Positions 7,475 through 17,988 of a DNA stretch of 64,000 nucleotides are shown in pieces. The translations under genes were made by a program, and so were the position numbers. The DNA is from Spirilliplanes yamanashiensis (lineage in GTDB: Bacteria; Actinomycetota; Actinomycetes; Mycobacteriales; Micromonosporaceae), in NCBI RefSeq assembly GCF_016863475.1, contig NZ_BOOY01000026.1, forward strand, positions 1 to 64,000, given 5' to 3'. The stretch's first letter is position 1. The number at the start of each line of letters is the position of its first letter. Under the pieces are notes generated by a model. That model had not been told where the DNA came from and made no database searches. It saw only the letters and a list, made by a program, of their open reading frames with translations.

Positions 7475-9823
7475 CTACAGGCGCACCGTGCGGGCCACGC
7501 CCGCCATCTCCGAGCTGTGCGAGCCGTCGATGCCCACGTCGGCGGGGCGCGGGCGGAACCCCGGCAGCGCCGACAGGCCGTCGCTGGCGTCCATCACCCG
7601 CAGCGTCACCGGCCCGGCGCCGCGCACCGACAGCTCCACCACCACGCCCCCGGGCGGCGGGGCGTGCAGCACGAACCCGAACCCGCCGCGGTCGACGGCC
7701 AGCTCGCGCCCCGCCACCACCGCCCGCACGGGCGCCACCTCGCCCTCGGCGCGCACGGCCAGCAGCCGCACCGGCCGGCGCGGCGTGATCCGCAGCCGCA
7801 GGGTGCGCACGTCGCCGGCGCGGGTGTCGGCCTCCGTCACCACCTCCGGGGCGGGCAGGGCGGCCGGCTGGGCGGGACCGGAGCGCAGCAGCGCCGGGCC
7901 GAGCGCCGGGAACCGCGCCGACCGCTCCGCCGGCGCCGACGACACGTAGCCCGCCGTCCACTCCTGCGGGTCGTCCTCGGCGCTGAGCCACACCGCCTCG
8001 TTCGTGTCGGCGTCCAGCGCGTACATCAGGTGGGTGGGCGACGGGCGGTCCGGGCCCGGCGCGTTCGCGACCACCCCGGCGACCGTGCACGCCGCCGCCA
8101 GCACCAGCGCCAGCGACGCCGGCACCGGGGCCAGGCGGCGGGCCGCCAGCGCACCGAGGCCGCGCTGCCCGCCCGCCTCCGGCAGCAGCAGGTCGAGCAC
8201 GGGCAGGGCGGCGAAGCTGAGCAGCACCGCGAACAGCGCCGCCGCGCCGCCGGTCGCCATGCCGAGCGCCGGGAACAGCAGCCAGATCGTGGGCAGCAGC
8301 AGGGTCACCGCGACCGCCGCGGCCGCCGCCAGCAGCGCCACCGCCCAGCGGCCGCGCACCGCCACGGCCGCCAGGCCCGCGCCGGCGGTGGCCAGGGCGG
8401 GCAGGGCCGCCAGGTACGACCCGCCGGGCGTCACCGCCGCCAGCACCAGGGCCAGCACGGCGAGCCACAGCACCGCGCCGATCGCCAGGCCGGCCGGGCC
8501 GACCCGGCGGCGCAGCAGCGTGTACCAGGCGAACAGCACCGCCGCGGTCAGCGCCAGCACGGCCAGCCGGAAGAACAGCGGCTCGTACGGGTCGAGCAGC
8601 TCGGCGTACCCGGGCTCGACGGCCAGGACCCCCGCCCACAGCGCCTGGGCCGCGACCGGGCCCCCGGCGAGCGGCACCAGCGCCAGGGCGAACCCGGCGG
8701 CGACCCGCGGCCACGAGGTCAGCCCGCGGCGGCGGGCCACGAACCCCAGGGCGAGCGCCGCGGCCAGCGCCAGGCCGGCGAGCGGCCAGGTCAGCGCGCC
8801 CGGGTAGCGGGCCAGCCCCCACGGCGTCGGGAAGTAGGTGGCGTCACCGCCGGCCCGCAGCGTCGCCAGGTCGCGGCCGCCCAGGTCGCGCACGAGCGCC
8901 AGGGCGTTGTCGCCGTGGTGCTGCAGGCTGGCGGTGTCCATGGCGGCGGGGGTGTCCAGCGGCGTGTGGTAGACGGCGGCGCCGTCGATGTACGCGCTGT
9001 TCAGCCCGGCGAACCCGGCCAGCCGGAACGGCGTGAAGTCGGTGTCGTTGGGCAGCAGCCGGTAGACCTCGACGGCGAACGAGGTGCCCACCGGGTGCGG
9101 CACGCCCGCGTACGCGCCCACCAGCGCCGCGTTGTCCGCCGACGTCTCGAACATCACGGCCGGCCCGGAGCTGCCCCGCGCCTCCAGGTTCAGCACCACG
9201 CCGCCGCGCCCGCGCTCCCGTTCCGCGTACGCCGACGCCCCGCACAGGCACGCCTCCTCGGCGTCGGTGAGCAGCAGCACCACGTCGTTGCGCAGCCGCT
9301 CGCCCGCGGTCAGCGCCCGGGCCACCTCCAGCACGGCCGAGGTGCCCGCGCCGTCGTCGTTGCCGCCCGGGCCCACCTGCACCGAGTCGTAGTGGGCGAC
9401 CAGGATGATCCGGCCGGTGGGCGCGGTGCCGGGCAGCGTGGCGACGACGTTGCGCACCCGGGCGAGCCCGGCCAGCCCCGCGCTGGCCGACAGTGTGCCG
9501 CCCTCGGCGGCGACGGTGTCCTGGATCTCGACGGCCAGGCCGAGGCCGCGCAGGGTGCCCGCCACGTGCTCGCGCACCGCGTCGTTGGCGGCGCTGCCCG
9601 CGACGTGCGGCTGCGCGGCGATCCGGGTGACGTGCCCGAACGCCCGGCCGGCGCTGAACCGCCCGGCGGGCGCGTCCGGCCCGGCCGGCTCCGGCGGGCG
9701 CACCGCGGCCAGCGCCGCGATCCCCGCCACCACCAGCACCGCCGTCGCGGCGGCCGCCGCCAGCGCCCGCCGCCCCGGCCGGGCCAGTGCCCGGGCCGCC
9801 GGCTCCGCCAGGGGTACGCCCAC
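7475..9823 (-). CDS. Membrane-bound M28-family zinc peptidase
   Basis: The 782-residue protein has an N-terminal transmembrane anchor and an extracytoplasmic M28 aminopeptidase domain. Candidate zinc and catalytic residues are His144 in LVAHYDS, Asp156/157 in GGNDDGAGT, Glu189/190 in LLLTDAEEA and a late His in VYHTPLDT. About eight transmembrane segments and a soluble C-terminal domain follow. This is the topology of Fxna/Pff1-like M28 proteins. The GTG at 9823 is preferred over the upstream ATG cluster (9853-9859) because GGGAGG lies 5 nt before it. Substrates are probably peptides outside the membrane. Confidence 0.88.
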   Translation of the reverse strand: MGVPLAEPAARALARPGRRALAAAAATAVLVVAGIAALAAVRPPEPAGPDAPAGRFSAGRAFGHVTRIAAQPHVAGSAANDAVREHVAGTLRGLGLAVEIQDTVAAEGGTLSASAGLAGLARVRNVVATLPGTAPTGRIILVAHYDSVQVGPGGNDDGAGTSAVLEVARALTAGERLRNDVVLLLTDAEEACLCGASAYAERERGRGGVVLNLEARGSSGPAVMFETSADNAALVGAYAGVPHPVGTSFAVEVYRLLPNDTDFTPFRLAGFAGLNSAYIDGAAVYHTPLDTPAAMDTASLQHHGDNALALVRDLGGRDLATLRAGGDATYFPTPWGLARYPGALTWPLAGLALAAALALGFVARRRGLTSWPRVAAGFALALVPLAGGPVAAQALWAGVLAVEPGYAELLDPYEPLFFRLAVLALTAAVLFAWYTLLRRRVGPAGLAIGAVLWLAVLALVLAAVTPGGSYLAALPALATAGAGLAAVAVRGRWAVALLAAAAAVAVTLLLPTIWLLFPALGMATGGAAALFAVLLSFAALPVLDLLLPEAGGQRGLGALAARRLAPVPASLALVLAAACTVAGVVANAPGPDRPSPTHLMYALDADTNEAVWLSAEDDPQEWTAGYVSSAPAERSARFPALGPALLRSGPAQPAALPAPEVVTEADTRAGDVRTLRLRITPRRPVRLLAVRAEGEVAPVRAVVAGRELAVDRGGFGFVLHAPPPGGVVVELSVRGAGPVTLRVMDASDGLSALPGFRPRPADVGIDGSHSSEMAGVARTVRL

Positions 9824-9922
9824 AGCTGCCTCCCGTGATAGGTCGACGCCCATCATCACGGCGCAAGACCGCTAACGGGTGACGCCGGGCCGACCGGAAG
9901 TTCGCGGGCCGGGGGCGTGTTG

Positions 9923-9937
9923 TGCACCCCGGGTGCA
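9923..9937. repeat. Perfect 15-bp palindrome in divergent intergenic region
   Basis: TGCACCC-C-GGGTGCA is a perfect 7-1-7 inverted repeat between the divergent M28 peptidase and response-regulator-phosphatase genes, 77 nt before the latter's start. It could be an operator. No family can be assigned. Confidence 0.4.
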
Positions 9938-10013
9938 GTAGGACACCATCATCAGCGTCACGCGTGAAGGAGCCCGTCATCAACCGTCAGCCACCACCGA
10001 CCGGACGTCGCCG

Positions 10014-11254
10014 GTGACCGGCCCCTCCGTCGCGCCGTGGGCCACGTCGGCACCCGGCGCGAACTCCGGCGCGGGCCTCGCCGGCGGCCTGGGCCCGGCG
10101 GCCCCCGAGCGGCTGCGCGTCCTGCTGGTCGAGGACGACGAGGGCGACGCGTTCCTGGTCCGGGAGCTGCTGGCCGAGGCCAGCGCGCCGTTCGACCTGG
10201 CGGTGGCCACCAGCCTGCGCGAGGCCCGCCAGCGGCTGGCCGGCGTGCACTGCGTCCTGCTCGACCTGGGGCTGCCCGACGCTCAGGGCTTCGACGGGCT
10301 GCGCCAGCTGCTCGCGGTCGCCGGCAGCGCCGCCGTGTGCGTGCTCACCGGCCGGTTCGACGAGCCGCTGGGCGTCGCCGCGGTCGCCGAGGGCGCCCAG
10401 GACTACCTGGTCAAGGGCCAGGTCGACGGCACCCTGCTGTCCCGGTCGCTGCGCTACGCCGTCGAGCGCAAGCGCGCCGACGAGAACGCCCGCAAGCTGC
10501 GCGAGGTCGAGCTGCGGCAGGCCGAGTCGGCGCGCCTCGAACGCGGCCTGCTGCCGCAGCCGCTGATGGACACTGAGCTGGTCCGGGTGCACACCTTCTA
10601 CCGCACCGGCCGGGCGCAGGGCCTGCTCGGCGGCGACTTCTTCGACGTCGTCCAGACCGCCCCCGACCGGCTGCACCTCATCGTCGGCGACGTGTGCGGG
10701 CACAGCGTCGACGAGGCCGCGCTGGGCGTCGAGCTGCGGGTCGCCTGGCGCGCCCTGGTGCTCGGCCGGGTGCCCGAGGAGCAGGTGCTGCCCGCCGTCG
10801 AGCAGGTGCTGATGAGCGAGCGCCGCTCCCGCGAGGTGTTCGCCACCGTCGCCACCGTCACCGTCGACCTGGTCACCAACCGGGCGCTGGTCCGGCTGGC
10901 CGGGCACCCGCCGCCCGTGCTGCTCGTGGGGGGCCGGGCGGCGCCCGTCGCGGCCCGCGGCGGCATCGTGCTCGGCGTGCGGCCCACCCCCACCCCCGTC
11001 ACCGAAGTGGAGCTCGGCACCGATGACTGGTCCCTGCTGATGTACACCGACGGCCTCATCGAGGGGCGGGTGGCGCCCGGCGCGCGGGAACGGCTCGACG
11101 TGCCCGGGCTGTGCGGCCTGCTCGCCGAGCCGGAGTCGCACCAGGTGCCGCTGCCCGCGCTGCCGGGCTGGCTGGTCGGCCGGGCGGAGCAGGGCAACGG
11201 CGGCCCGCTGGCCGACGACGTCGCCATGCTCGTGCTGACCCGGGGCGGCGGCCG

Positions 11255-11258
<4 letters not shown>
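10014..11258 (+). CDS. Response regulator fused to PP2C (SpoIIE/RsbU-type) phosphatase
   Basis: The 414-residue protein has an N-terminal receiver (acidic pair near 41-42, phosphoacceptor Asp84 in VLLDLGLPD, Lys134 in YLVKGQ), a short coiled linker and a PP2C phosphatase domain (GGDFFDVV, GDVCGHSVDEA, GHPPPVLL, LLMYTDGLIEGR, ADDVAMLVL). Such RsbU-like phosphatases usually dephosphorylate anti-sigma-factor antagonists. It is the first gene of a unit with 4-nt overlaps to the next three genes, so the encoded kinase probably phosphorylates this receiver. The GTG start has no strong ribosome-binding site and may be slightly off. Confidence 0.92.
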
Positions 11259-12828
<1,570 letters not shown>

Positions 12829-12832
<4 letters not shown>

Positions 12833-13281
12833 GCGCTGTCCGAGAGTCCGGCACCCCGATCGAGGTCCTGCTCGTCGAGGACGACCCGGGTGACGTGCTG
12901 ATGACCCGCGAGGCGTTCGAGGAGCACAAGGTCCGCAACCGCCTCACCGTCGTGTCCGACGGGGCCGAGGCGCTGCAGTACCTGCGCCGCGAGGGCGAGT
13001 ACGCCGACGCGGTGCGCCCCGACCTGATCCTGCTCGACCTCAACCTGCCGCGCCGCGACGGCCGGGAGGTGCTGGCCGAGGTCAAGGAGGACGACGACCT
13101 GCGGCGCATCCCGATCGTGGTGCTCACGACCTCGCAGGCGGACGAGGACATCCTGCGCAGCTACCAGCTGCACGCCAACGCGTACGTGACCAAGCCGGTC
13201 GACTTCGAGCAGTTCATCTCGGTGATCCGGCAGATCGACGAGTTCTTCGTCAGCGTCGTGAAGCTGCCGCCGCGCGGATGA
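12829..13281 (+). CDS. Rcp1-like single-domain response regulator
   Basis: The 150-residue protein is a receiver only: acidic pair in LLVEDDPGD, phosphoacceptor Asp70 in [14 protein letters not shown], Thr in VVLTTSQ and Lys122 in YVTKPVDF. Rcp1-type regulators pair with kinases of the SHDLQEPLRKV type, which the gene just upstream encodes. Overlaps of 4 nt on both sides (GTGA and ATGA) indicate translational coupling. With no output domain, it probably passes phosphate on or acts by protein contact, perhaps on the receiver-phosphatase encoded first in the operon. Confidence 0.93.
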
Positions 13282-14075
13282 TCGACGACGTCAGCGCCCT
13301 CGTCCGGCGGGCCGCGGACGAGGCGATCCGGCCGCGGTTCCGGCGGCTGGCCGAGGGCGACGTGAGCTTCAAGTCGCCGGGCGACCCGGTGACCGTCGCC
13401 GACCACGAGTCGGAGAAGCTGCTCACCGAGGGCCTGACCGCCCTGCTGCCGGGCTCGTCGGTGGTGGGCGAGGAGGCCGTCGCCGAGGACCCGGGCCTGC
13501 TGGGCCGGGCGGCGGACGCGGGCGACGTCTGGGTCGTCGACCCGCTGGACGGCACGAAGAACTTCGCCGCCGGGCACGGCCCCTTCGCGGTGATGGTGGC
13601 GCTGCTGCGCGGCGGCGCCCTGGTCGCGGGCTGGATCCTCGACGTGCCGAACGACAGCCTGGCCGTCGCCGAGGCGGGCTCCGGGGCGTACGTCGACGGG
13701 GTGCGGCTGCACGCGCGCGGCGACGCGCCGGCGGCGGCCGAGCTGCGCGGCGCCGTCGCGATGACCTACCTGCCGGACCACCTGAAGGCGCACGTCGAGA
13801 CCCGGCGCGACGCGCTCGGCGCGGTGCTGCCGCCGCTGCACTGCGCGGGCGAGGAGTACCCGGCGGTCGTGGCGGGCCGGCAGGACTTCGTGCTGTTCTG
13901 GCGCACCCTGCCGTGGGACCACGCGCCGGGGGCGCTGCTGGTGCGCGAGGCGGGCGGGGTGGTGCGCCGGTTCGACGGCTCCGACTACACGGTCGGCGAC
14001 GACCGCACGGGCCTGCTGGTCGCCGCGAACGACGGCATCTGGCACGCCGCCCGCTCGGTGCTGCTGCCGGGCTAG
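13278..14075 (+). CDS. Inositol-monophosphatase-family phosphatase
   Basis: The 265-residue enzyme belongs to the IMPase/FBPase/HisN superfamily. It has VGEEAVAED (metal-binding Glu), [15 protein letters not shown] (the DPxDGT signature) and [14 protein letters not shown] (the C-terminal WDxAP-like motif, here PWDHAPG). These Mg-dependent enzymes hydrolyse inositol phosphate, histidinol phosphate or related esters. Its ATGA overlap with the preceding response regulator couples it to a signalling operon, an unusual place for a housekeeping phosphatase. Histidinol-phosphatase activity is possible, but there are no his genes nearby. Confidence 0.88.
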   Translation: MIDDVSALVRRAADEAIRPRFRRLAEGDVSFKSPGDPVTVADHESEKLLTEGLTALLPGSSVVGEEAVAEDPGLLGRAADAGDVWVVDPLDGTKNFAAGHGPFAVMVALLRGGALVAGWILDVPNDSLAVAEAGSGAYVDGVRLHARGDAPAAAELRGAVAMTYLPDHLKAHVETRRDALGAVLPPLHCAGEEYPAVVAGRQDFVLFWRTLPWDHAPGALLVREAGGVVRRFDGSDYTVGDDRTGLLVAANDGIWHAARSVLLPG

Positions 14076-14431
14076 AGCCGGGCGCAGAGCAGCAGGCCGT
14101 TGCCGTCCGGGTCGGTGAGCCGGGCGGTCCGCTCGCCCCACGGCCGGTCGGCCGGCGCCTCCACCAGCCGCGCCCCGGCCGCGACCAGGGCGGCCGCGGC
14201 CGCGTCGCAGTCGCCGGCGTAGACGCACAGGTCGTGCCGCGGCGACGGGCCCGCGCCGGCCTCGGCCGCGCCGAGCGCCAGCTCGCTGGCGCCGAGCCGC
14301 AGCGACACGAAGGCGGGCTCGCCCTCGGCGGGGAACCGGTAGACCTCGGTGAAGCCGACCGCGTCGCGGTAGAACGCGGCCAGCTTCGGCAGGTTCGCGG
14401 TGCTGATGATCGGAAACGCCTCGGTGAACAC
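14072..14431 (-). CDS. VOC-family (glyoxalase/bleomycin-resistance-like) protein
   Basis: The 119-residue protein has the beta-alpha-beta-beta-beta pattern of vicinal-oxygen-chelate enzymes: ANLPKLAAFYRDAVGF, FVSLRLGASELALG and ARLTDPDGNGLLLC. The metal ligands typical of glyoxalase I are not obvious, so its reaction is unknown. The GTG start has GGAGGT upstream at good spacing. It converges on the IMPase-like gene with a 4-bp overlap and is divergent from the SDR gene 37 bp away. Confidence 0.88.
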   Translation of the reverse strand: MFTEAFPIISTANLPKLAAFYRDAVGFTEVYRFPAEGEPAFVSLRLGASELALGAAEAGAGPSPRHDLCVYAGDCDAAAAALVAAGARLVEAPADRPWGERTARLTDPDGNGLLLCARL

Positions 14432-14455
14432 GGCGACCACCTCCGCCGCCCACAC

Positions 14456-14461
14456 TAGATT
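14456..14461 (+). promoter_or_regulatory. -10 element of leaderless SDR gene
   Basis: TAGATT ends 7 nt before the ATG at 14469, with no ribosome-binding site between. It lies inside the 37-bp divergent gap. Confidence 0.5.
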
Positions 14462-14468
14462 CGCCGTC

Positions 14469-15242
14469 ATGTCTGCGTACCTCGACCAGCTCTTCGGCCT
14501 GACCGGGCGCCTCGCGGTGGTCACCGGCGGCAGCTCCGGCATCGGCCTGGCCATGGCGACGGCGCTGGGCCGGGCCGGGGCCCGGCTCGTGCTGGTCGCC
14601 CGGCGGTGCGGCCCGCTCGACGACGCGGTGGCCGCCCTGACCGCCCTCGGCGTCGAGGCGGCGGCCGAGCCCGCCGACCTCGCCGACCGCGCCGCCGTCA
14701 AGGCCGTCGCCGACACGATCGTGCGCGGGTACGGCGAGCCGGACGTGCTCGTCAACGCGGCCGCGGTGAACCGCCGCCCGCCGATGGACGACCTGACCGA
14801 GGACGACTGGGACGTCACGATCCGCGCCAACCTGGACGCGCCGTTCCTGCTCGGGCAGCGGTTCGGCCCGGCCATGGCCCGCCGCGGCTGGGGCCGGATC
14901 GTCAACGTCGTCAGCCAGCAGGCGGTGCGCGCGTACGGCAACAGCGGCGCCTACGGCGTGTCCAAAGCGGGCCTGGCCGCGTTGACCCGATCGCAGGCGG
15001 AGGCGTGGTCCGCGCGGGGCGTGTGCTGCAACGCGGTGGCGCCCGGCGTGGTGCACACCCCGCTGACGGAGGCGGTCTTCGCGGACCGGGAACTGGCGGC
15101 GGCGCACGCCGCCCGGACGATGACCGGGCGCAACGGCGAGCCCGCCGACTTCGCCGCCGCGGCGGTGTTCCTGGCGAGCCCGGCGGCCGCCGCGGTGACG
15201 GGTCAGACACTCTTCGTCGACGGTGGCTATTCGGTCCACTGA
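14469..15242 (+). CDS. Short-chain dehydrogenase/reductase
   Basis: The 257-residue NAD(P)-dependent oxidoreductase is a classical SDR: cofactor motif TGGSSGIGLAMA near residue 20, NAAAVNR (the NNAG position), VSQQAVRAYGNSGAYGVSKAG with the Tyr-x-x-x-Lys pair, and PGVVHTPLTE. The sequence RRPPMDDLTEDDWDVTIRAN is typical of gluconate or ketoreductase-like SDRs. The substrate is unknown. The start follows a TAGATT hexamer at 7 nt. It is divergent from the VOC gene. Confidence 0.93.
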   Translation: MSAYLDQLFGLTGRLAVVTGGSSGIGLAMATALGRAGARLVLVARRCGPLDDAVAALTALGVEAAAEPADLADRAAVKAVADTIVRGYGEPDVLVNAAAVNRRPPMDDLTEDDWDVTIRANLDAPFLLGQRFGPAMARRGWGRIVNVVSQQAVRAYGNSGAYGVSKAGLAALTRSQAEAWSARGVCCNAVAPGVVHTPLTEAVFADRELAAAHAARTMTGRNGEPADFAAAAVFLASPAAAAVTGQTLFVDGGYSVH

Positions 15243-15282
15243 TCGACGATCGTCAGCGCCCCACCGGGGCGGGAGCCTCCGC

Positions 15283-15288
15283 TATGCT
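15283..15288 (+). promoter_or_regulatory. Candidate -10 of the secreted LAS-peptidase-like gene
   Basis: TATGCT lies 65 nt upstream of the GTG at 15354 and is followed by a 7-bp inverted repeat (TCGCGCC-GAC-GGCGCGA, 15291-15307). The -35 is unclear. Confidence 0.35.
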
Positions 15289-15353
15289 CGTCGCGCCGAC
15301 GGCGCGATCAAGGACGCGCGCGGCGGCCGACGGTCGCGGAGAAGGGTGGTCCG

Positions 15354-16376
15354 GTGGTGCAGACGGCGTCCCGTCGACGGGTCCGCACGGCTCTCGTGGC
15401 GCTGCTGGCGACGGTCGCGATGCTCGTCGCGCCCGCCCCGGCCACGGCGTACGCGCCGAACGACGACGAGGGCGGCACCGCCGAGCTGCGCGACGCCCTG
15501 GAGGACGCGGCCCGCGGCTACGCCGACGCGAAGATCAAGCTCGACAACTCCAAGAAGGAACAGCTGAAGTACAGCCTGGAGCTGCAGAAGTGGCAGGTCG
15601 CGGCGGAGGACCTGCGGGTCCGGGTGGGCCTGGTGGCACGCCAGTCGTACCGGATGGGCCGGGCCACCACCCTGTCCATGCTGCTGCAGTCCGGGTCGAG
15701 CGCCGACTTCCTCGACCGGGCCACCCGGCTCGACATGATCGGCCAGGTCGATGCCCGCCAGCTCCAGCTCTACCTGGAGGCCGAGGGCCGGGTGAAGCAG
15801 GCCAAGCTCGCCATCGACCAGGAGATCCGGGCCCAGCAGGCCGCCGTCAACCAGATGGCGAAGAAGCGCAAGTCGGCCGAGAACGCCCTGGCCAAGGCCG
15901 GCAGCAACGGCGCGAGCGGCGGCTTCCTCAGCGCCAACTCGCCGCTGGCCAAGCCGGCCCCGCGCAACTCCGACGGCTCCTGGCCCACCGAGAAGTGCAT
16001 CGTCGAGGACCCGACCCCGGCCACCGGCTGCATCACCCCGCGCACGGTGCACGCGCTGCGCCAGGCGCAGGCGGCCGGCTTCACGCGGTACGCGTCCTGC
16101 AAGCGCACGGGCGGCGGCGGTGAGCACCCGAAGGGCCGGGCCTGCGACTTCGCGGCCGACCGCAGCGGCTTCGCCAACGAGAACGCCACCGGCGGCGACA
16201 AGGCGTACGGGGACCGGCTGGCCGCCTACTTCGTGAAGAACGCGAGCCGGCTCGGGGTCATGTACGTCATCTGGTACCGGGAGATCTGGATGCCCGGCAG
16301 CGGCTGGCGGTCGTACAGCGGTTCGGGCAGTCCCGCCGCGACCCACACGAACCACGTGCATCTCAGCATGCTCTGA
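15354..16376 (+). CDS. Secreted coiled-coil protein with LAS/VanY-like peptidase domain
   Basis: The 340-residue exported protein has a signal peptide (VRTALVALLATVAMLVAPAPATA), a charged helical coiled-coil region (about 40-195) and a C-terminal domain (about 205-340) of the ARB-07466/M15-like type. Its candidate zinc ligands are GGGEHPKGRACDFAAD (H-x6-D) and the terminal HTNHVHLSM. LAS peptidases cut peptidoglycan stem peptides, so a cell-wall role is likely. The GTG start has GGAGAAGGG about 8 nt upstream. The domain order recalls the NlpC/P60 protein at 27.1-28.1 kb, which also has a coiled coil before its hydrolase domain. Confidence 0.83.
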   Translation: MVQTASRRRVRTALVALLATVAMLVAPAPATAYAPNDDEGGTAELRDALEDAARGYADAKIKLDNSKKEQLKYSLELQKWQVAAEDLRVRVGLVARQSYRMGRATTLSMLLQSGSSADFLDRATRLDMIGQVDARQLQLYLEAEGRVKQAKLAIDQEIRAQQAAVNQMAKKRKSAENALAKAGSNGASGGFLSANSPLAKPAPRNSDGSWPTEKCIVEDPTPATGCITPRTVHALRQAQAAGFTRYASCKRTGGGGEHPKGRACDFAADRSGFANENATGGDKAYGDRLAAYFVKNASRLGVMYVIWYREIWMPGSGWRSYSGSGSPAATHTNHVHLSML

Positions 16377-16387
16377 GGCGCCGTCGG

Positions 16388-16393
16388 TACCAT
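16388..16393 (+). promoter_or_regulatory. -10 element of leaderless spermidine-synthase-like gene
   Basis: TACCAT ends 8 nt before the ATG at 16402, without a Shine-Dalgarno sequence. Confidence 0.45.
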
Positions 16394-16401
16394 CACGCCC
16401 G

Positions 16402-17937
16402 ATGGACGACACCAGCACCACCGAAGAGACCCGGCCGCGGGTCCTGCCGAACGGCCTCGCCACCGCCCTCGTCTTCACCGCCAACGGCGCCGTGCTGGTC
16501 CTGGAGACCGTCGCGCTGCGCCTGGTCGGGCCGTACGTGGGCATCACCCTGCAGGTCAGCACGTCGGTGATCGGCGTCGCGCTGGCCGCGATCGCGTACG
16601 GCACGTGGCTGGGCGGCTGGCTGGCCGACCGCCGCGACCCGCGGACCCTGCTGGCCCCCGCGCTCGTGCTGGCGGGCATCGCCACCGCGGTCACCCTGCC
16701 GGTGGTGCGCTGGGGCGGTGAGCTGCTGCGCGGCAACGCGGCGAGTGCGGTGCTGCTGCTGGCCGCGCTGGCGGTGCTGCTGCCCGCGGGCCTGCTCAGC
16801 ACGGTCACGCCGCTGGTGGTGAAGCTCCAGCTCGGCGACCTGCGCCGCACCGGCCAGGTGGTCGGCAAGCTGTCCAGCATCGGCACGCTCGGCGCGATCA
16901 CGGCCACGCTGCTGACCGGGTTCGTGCTGGTCGCCACCATGTCGAGCCGGGCGATCGTGCTCACCCTGGCGGTGCTGCTCGGCGCGGCCGGGCTGGCCCT
17001 GGGCTGGTGGTTCCACCGCCGGGACCGGGAGATCGCCACGCTGCCCGGCGCGCCGAAGGTCCGGGCCGTCGCCGCCGTCGTGGCGCTGGCGGCCGCGGGG
17101 CTGGGCGCGCTGGCGCCGACGGCGTGCGACATCGAGACGGCGTACCACTGCGCGCGGATCGAGCCCGACGACGCGCGCGAGGACGGCCGCACGCTGTTCC
17201 TGAACTCGGCCCGCCACTCGTACGTCGACCTGGCCGACCCGCGGTACCTGGAGTTCGCCTACATCCAGTGGATCGCCGCCGTCGCCGACGCGGCGGCCCC
17301 GGCCGGGCAGCCGATCGACGCCCTGCACCTGGGCGGCGGCGGCTTCACCATGCCGAAGTACGTCGCGGCGAGCCGGCCCGGCAGCACCCAGCACGTGCTG
17401 GAGCTGGACGGCCAGCTGGTCGACCTGGACCGCCGCGAGCTGGGCCTGGAGACGGGACCCGACCTGCGGGTGACCGTGGGCGACGCCCGGTCGAACCTGG
17501 GCGACCAGCCGGACGACAGCGCCGACCTGGTGGTGGGCGACGCGTTCGGGCACCTCGTCGTGCCGTGGCACCTGGCGACGCGCGAGATGGCCGCCGACAT
17601 CGACCGGGTGCTGCGGCCGACCGGCATCTACGCCCAGAACGTCATCGACTACCCGCCGTCGCGGTTCATCCGCTCGGAGCTGGCCACCGTCCAGGCCGTG
17701 TTCCCGCACGTCGCCCTCATCGCGCCGCAGGACGCGATCGACGGCGAGCGGGGCGCCAACTTCGTCATCGTGGCGTCCCGGCAGCCGCTGCCGCGCGAGG
17801 GCCTGCTGGCCGCGTTGAACGTCCAGGCCGTCGACCCGGTGGCGATGCTGACCGGGCCGGAGCTGGCCGCTTTCGTCGGCGGCGCGAAGGTGCTGACCGA
17901 CGACTTCGCCCCGGTGGACCAGCTGCTGGGCGGCTGA
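16402..17937 (+). CDS. Membrane protein with spermidine-synthase-like domain
   Basis: The 511-residue protein joins an N-terminal membrane part of about seven helices (ATALVFTANGAVLVLETVAL through LTLAVLLGAAGLALGWWF) to a C-terminal class I methyltransferase-like fold of the spermidine synthase family (DALHLGGGGFTMPKYV, VLELDGQLVDLDRRELGL, VTVGDARSNL, DLVVGDAFG). The aminopropyltransferase Asp and gate residues cannot be confirmed. Proteins of this fused kind are common in actinomycetes, and polyamine synthesis is unproven. It sits in front of a Ser/Thr kinase gene. Confidence 0.85.
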   Translation: MDDTSTTEETRPRVLPNGLATALVFTANGAVLVLETVALRLVGPYVGITLQVSTSVIGVALAAIAYGTWLGGWLADRRDPRTLLAPALVLAGIATAVTLPVVRWGGELLRGNAASAVLLLAALAVLLPAGLLSTVTPLVVKLQLGDLRRTGQVVGKLSSIGTLGAITATLLTGFVLVATMSSRAIVLTLAVLLGAAGLALGWWFHRRDREIATLPGAPKVRAVAAVVALAAAGLGALAPTACDIETAYHCARIEPDDAREDGRTLFLNSARHSYVDLADPRYLEFAYIQWIAAVADAAAPAGQPIDALHLGGGGFTMPKYVAASRPGSTQHVLELDGQLVDLDRRELGLETGPDLRVTVGDARSNLGDQPDDSADLVVGDAFGHLVVPWHLATREMAADIDRVLRPTGIYAQNVIDYPPSRFIRSELATVQAVFPHVALIAPQDAIDGERGANFVIVASRQPLPREGLLAALNVQAVDPVAMLTGPELAAFVGGAKVLTDDFAPVDQLLGG

Positions 17938-17988
17938 TCTCGACCAACCCGGTGAAAAGCCGTGTTTCCGGCACCTCGGCGCGGGAAC

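Noticed and set aside
7517-9838. 773-codon plus-strand open frame over the M28 peptidase gene
   Set aside because: Translation is Arg/Gln/His/Gly-rich with no domain, while the opposite strand has an intact M28 site.
14072-14941. Long version (289 codons) of the VOC protein
   Set aside because: The upstream part is antisense to the SDR gene. The GTG at 14431 has a good GGAGGT and begins the VOC fold.
15243-15353. Possible ydaO (c-di-AMP) riboswitch before the LAS-peptidase-like gene
   Set aside because: Such riboswitches often precede actinomycete wall hydrolases, but only about 60 nt of leader are available after the candidate -10 and the conserved core is not seen.
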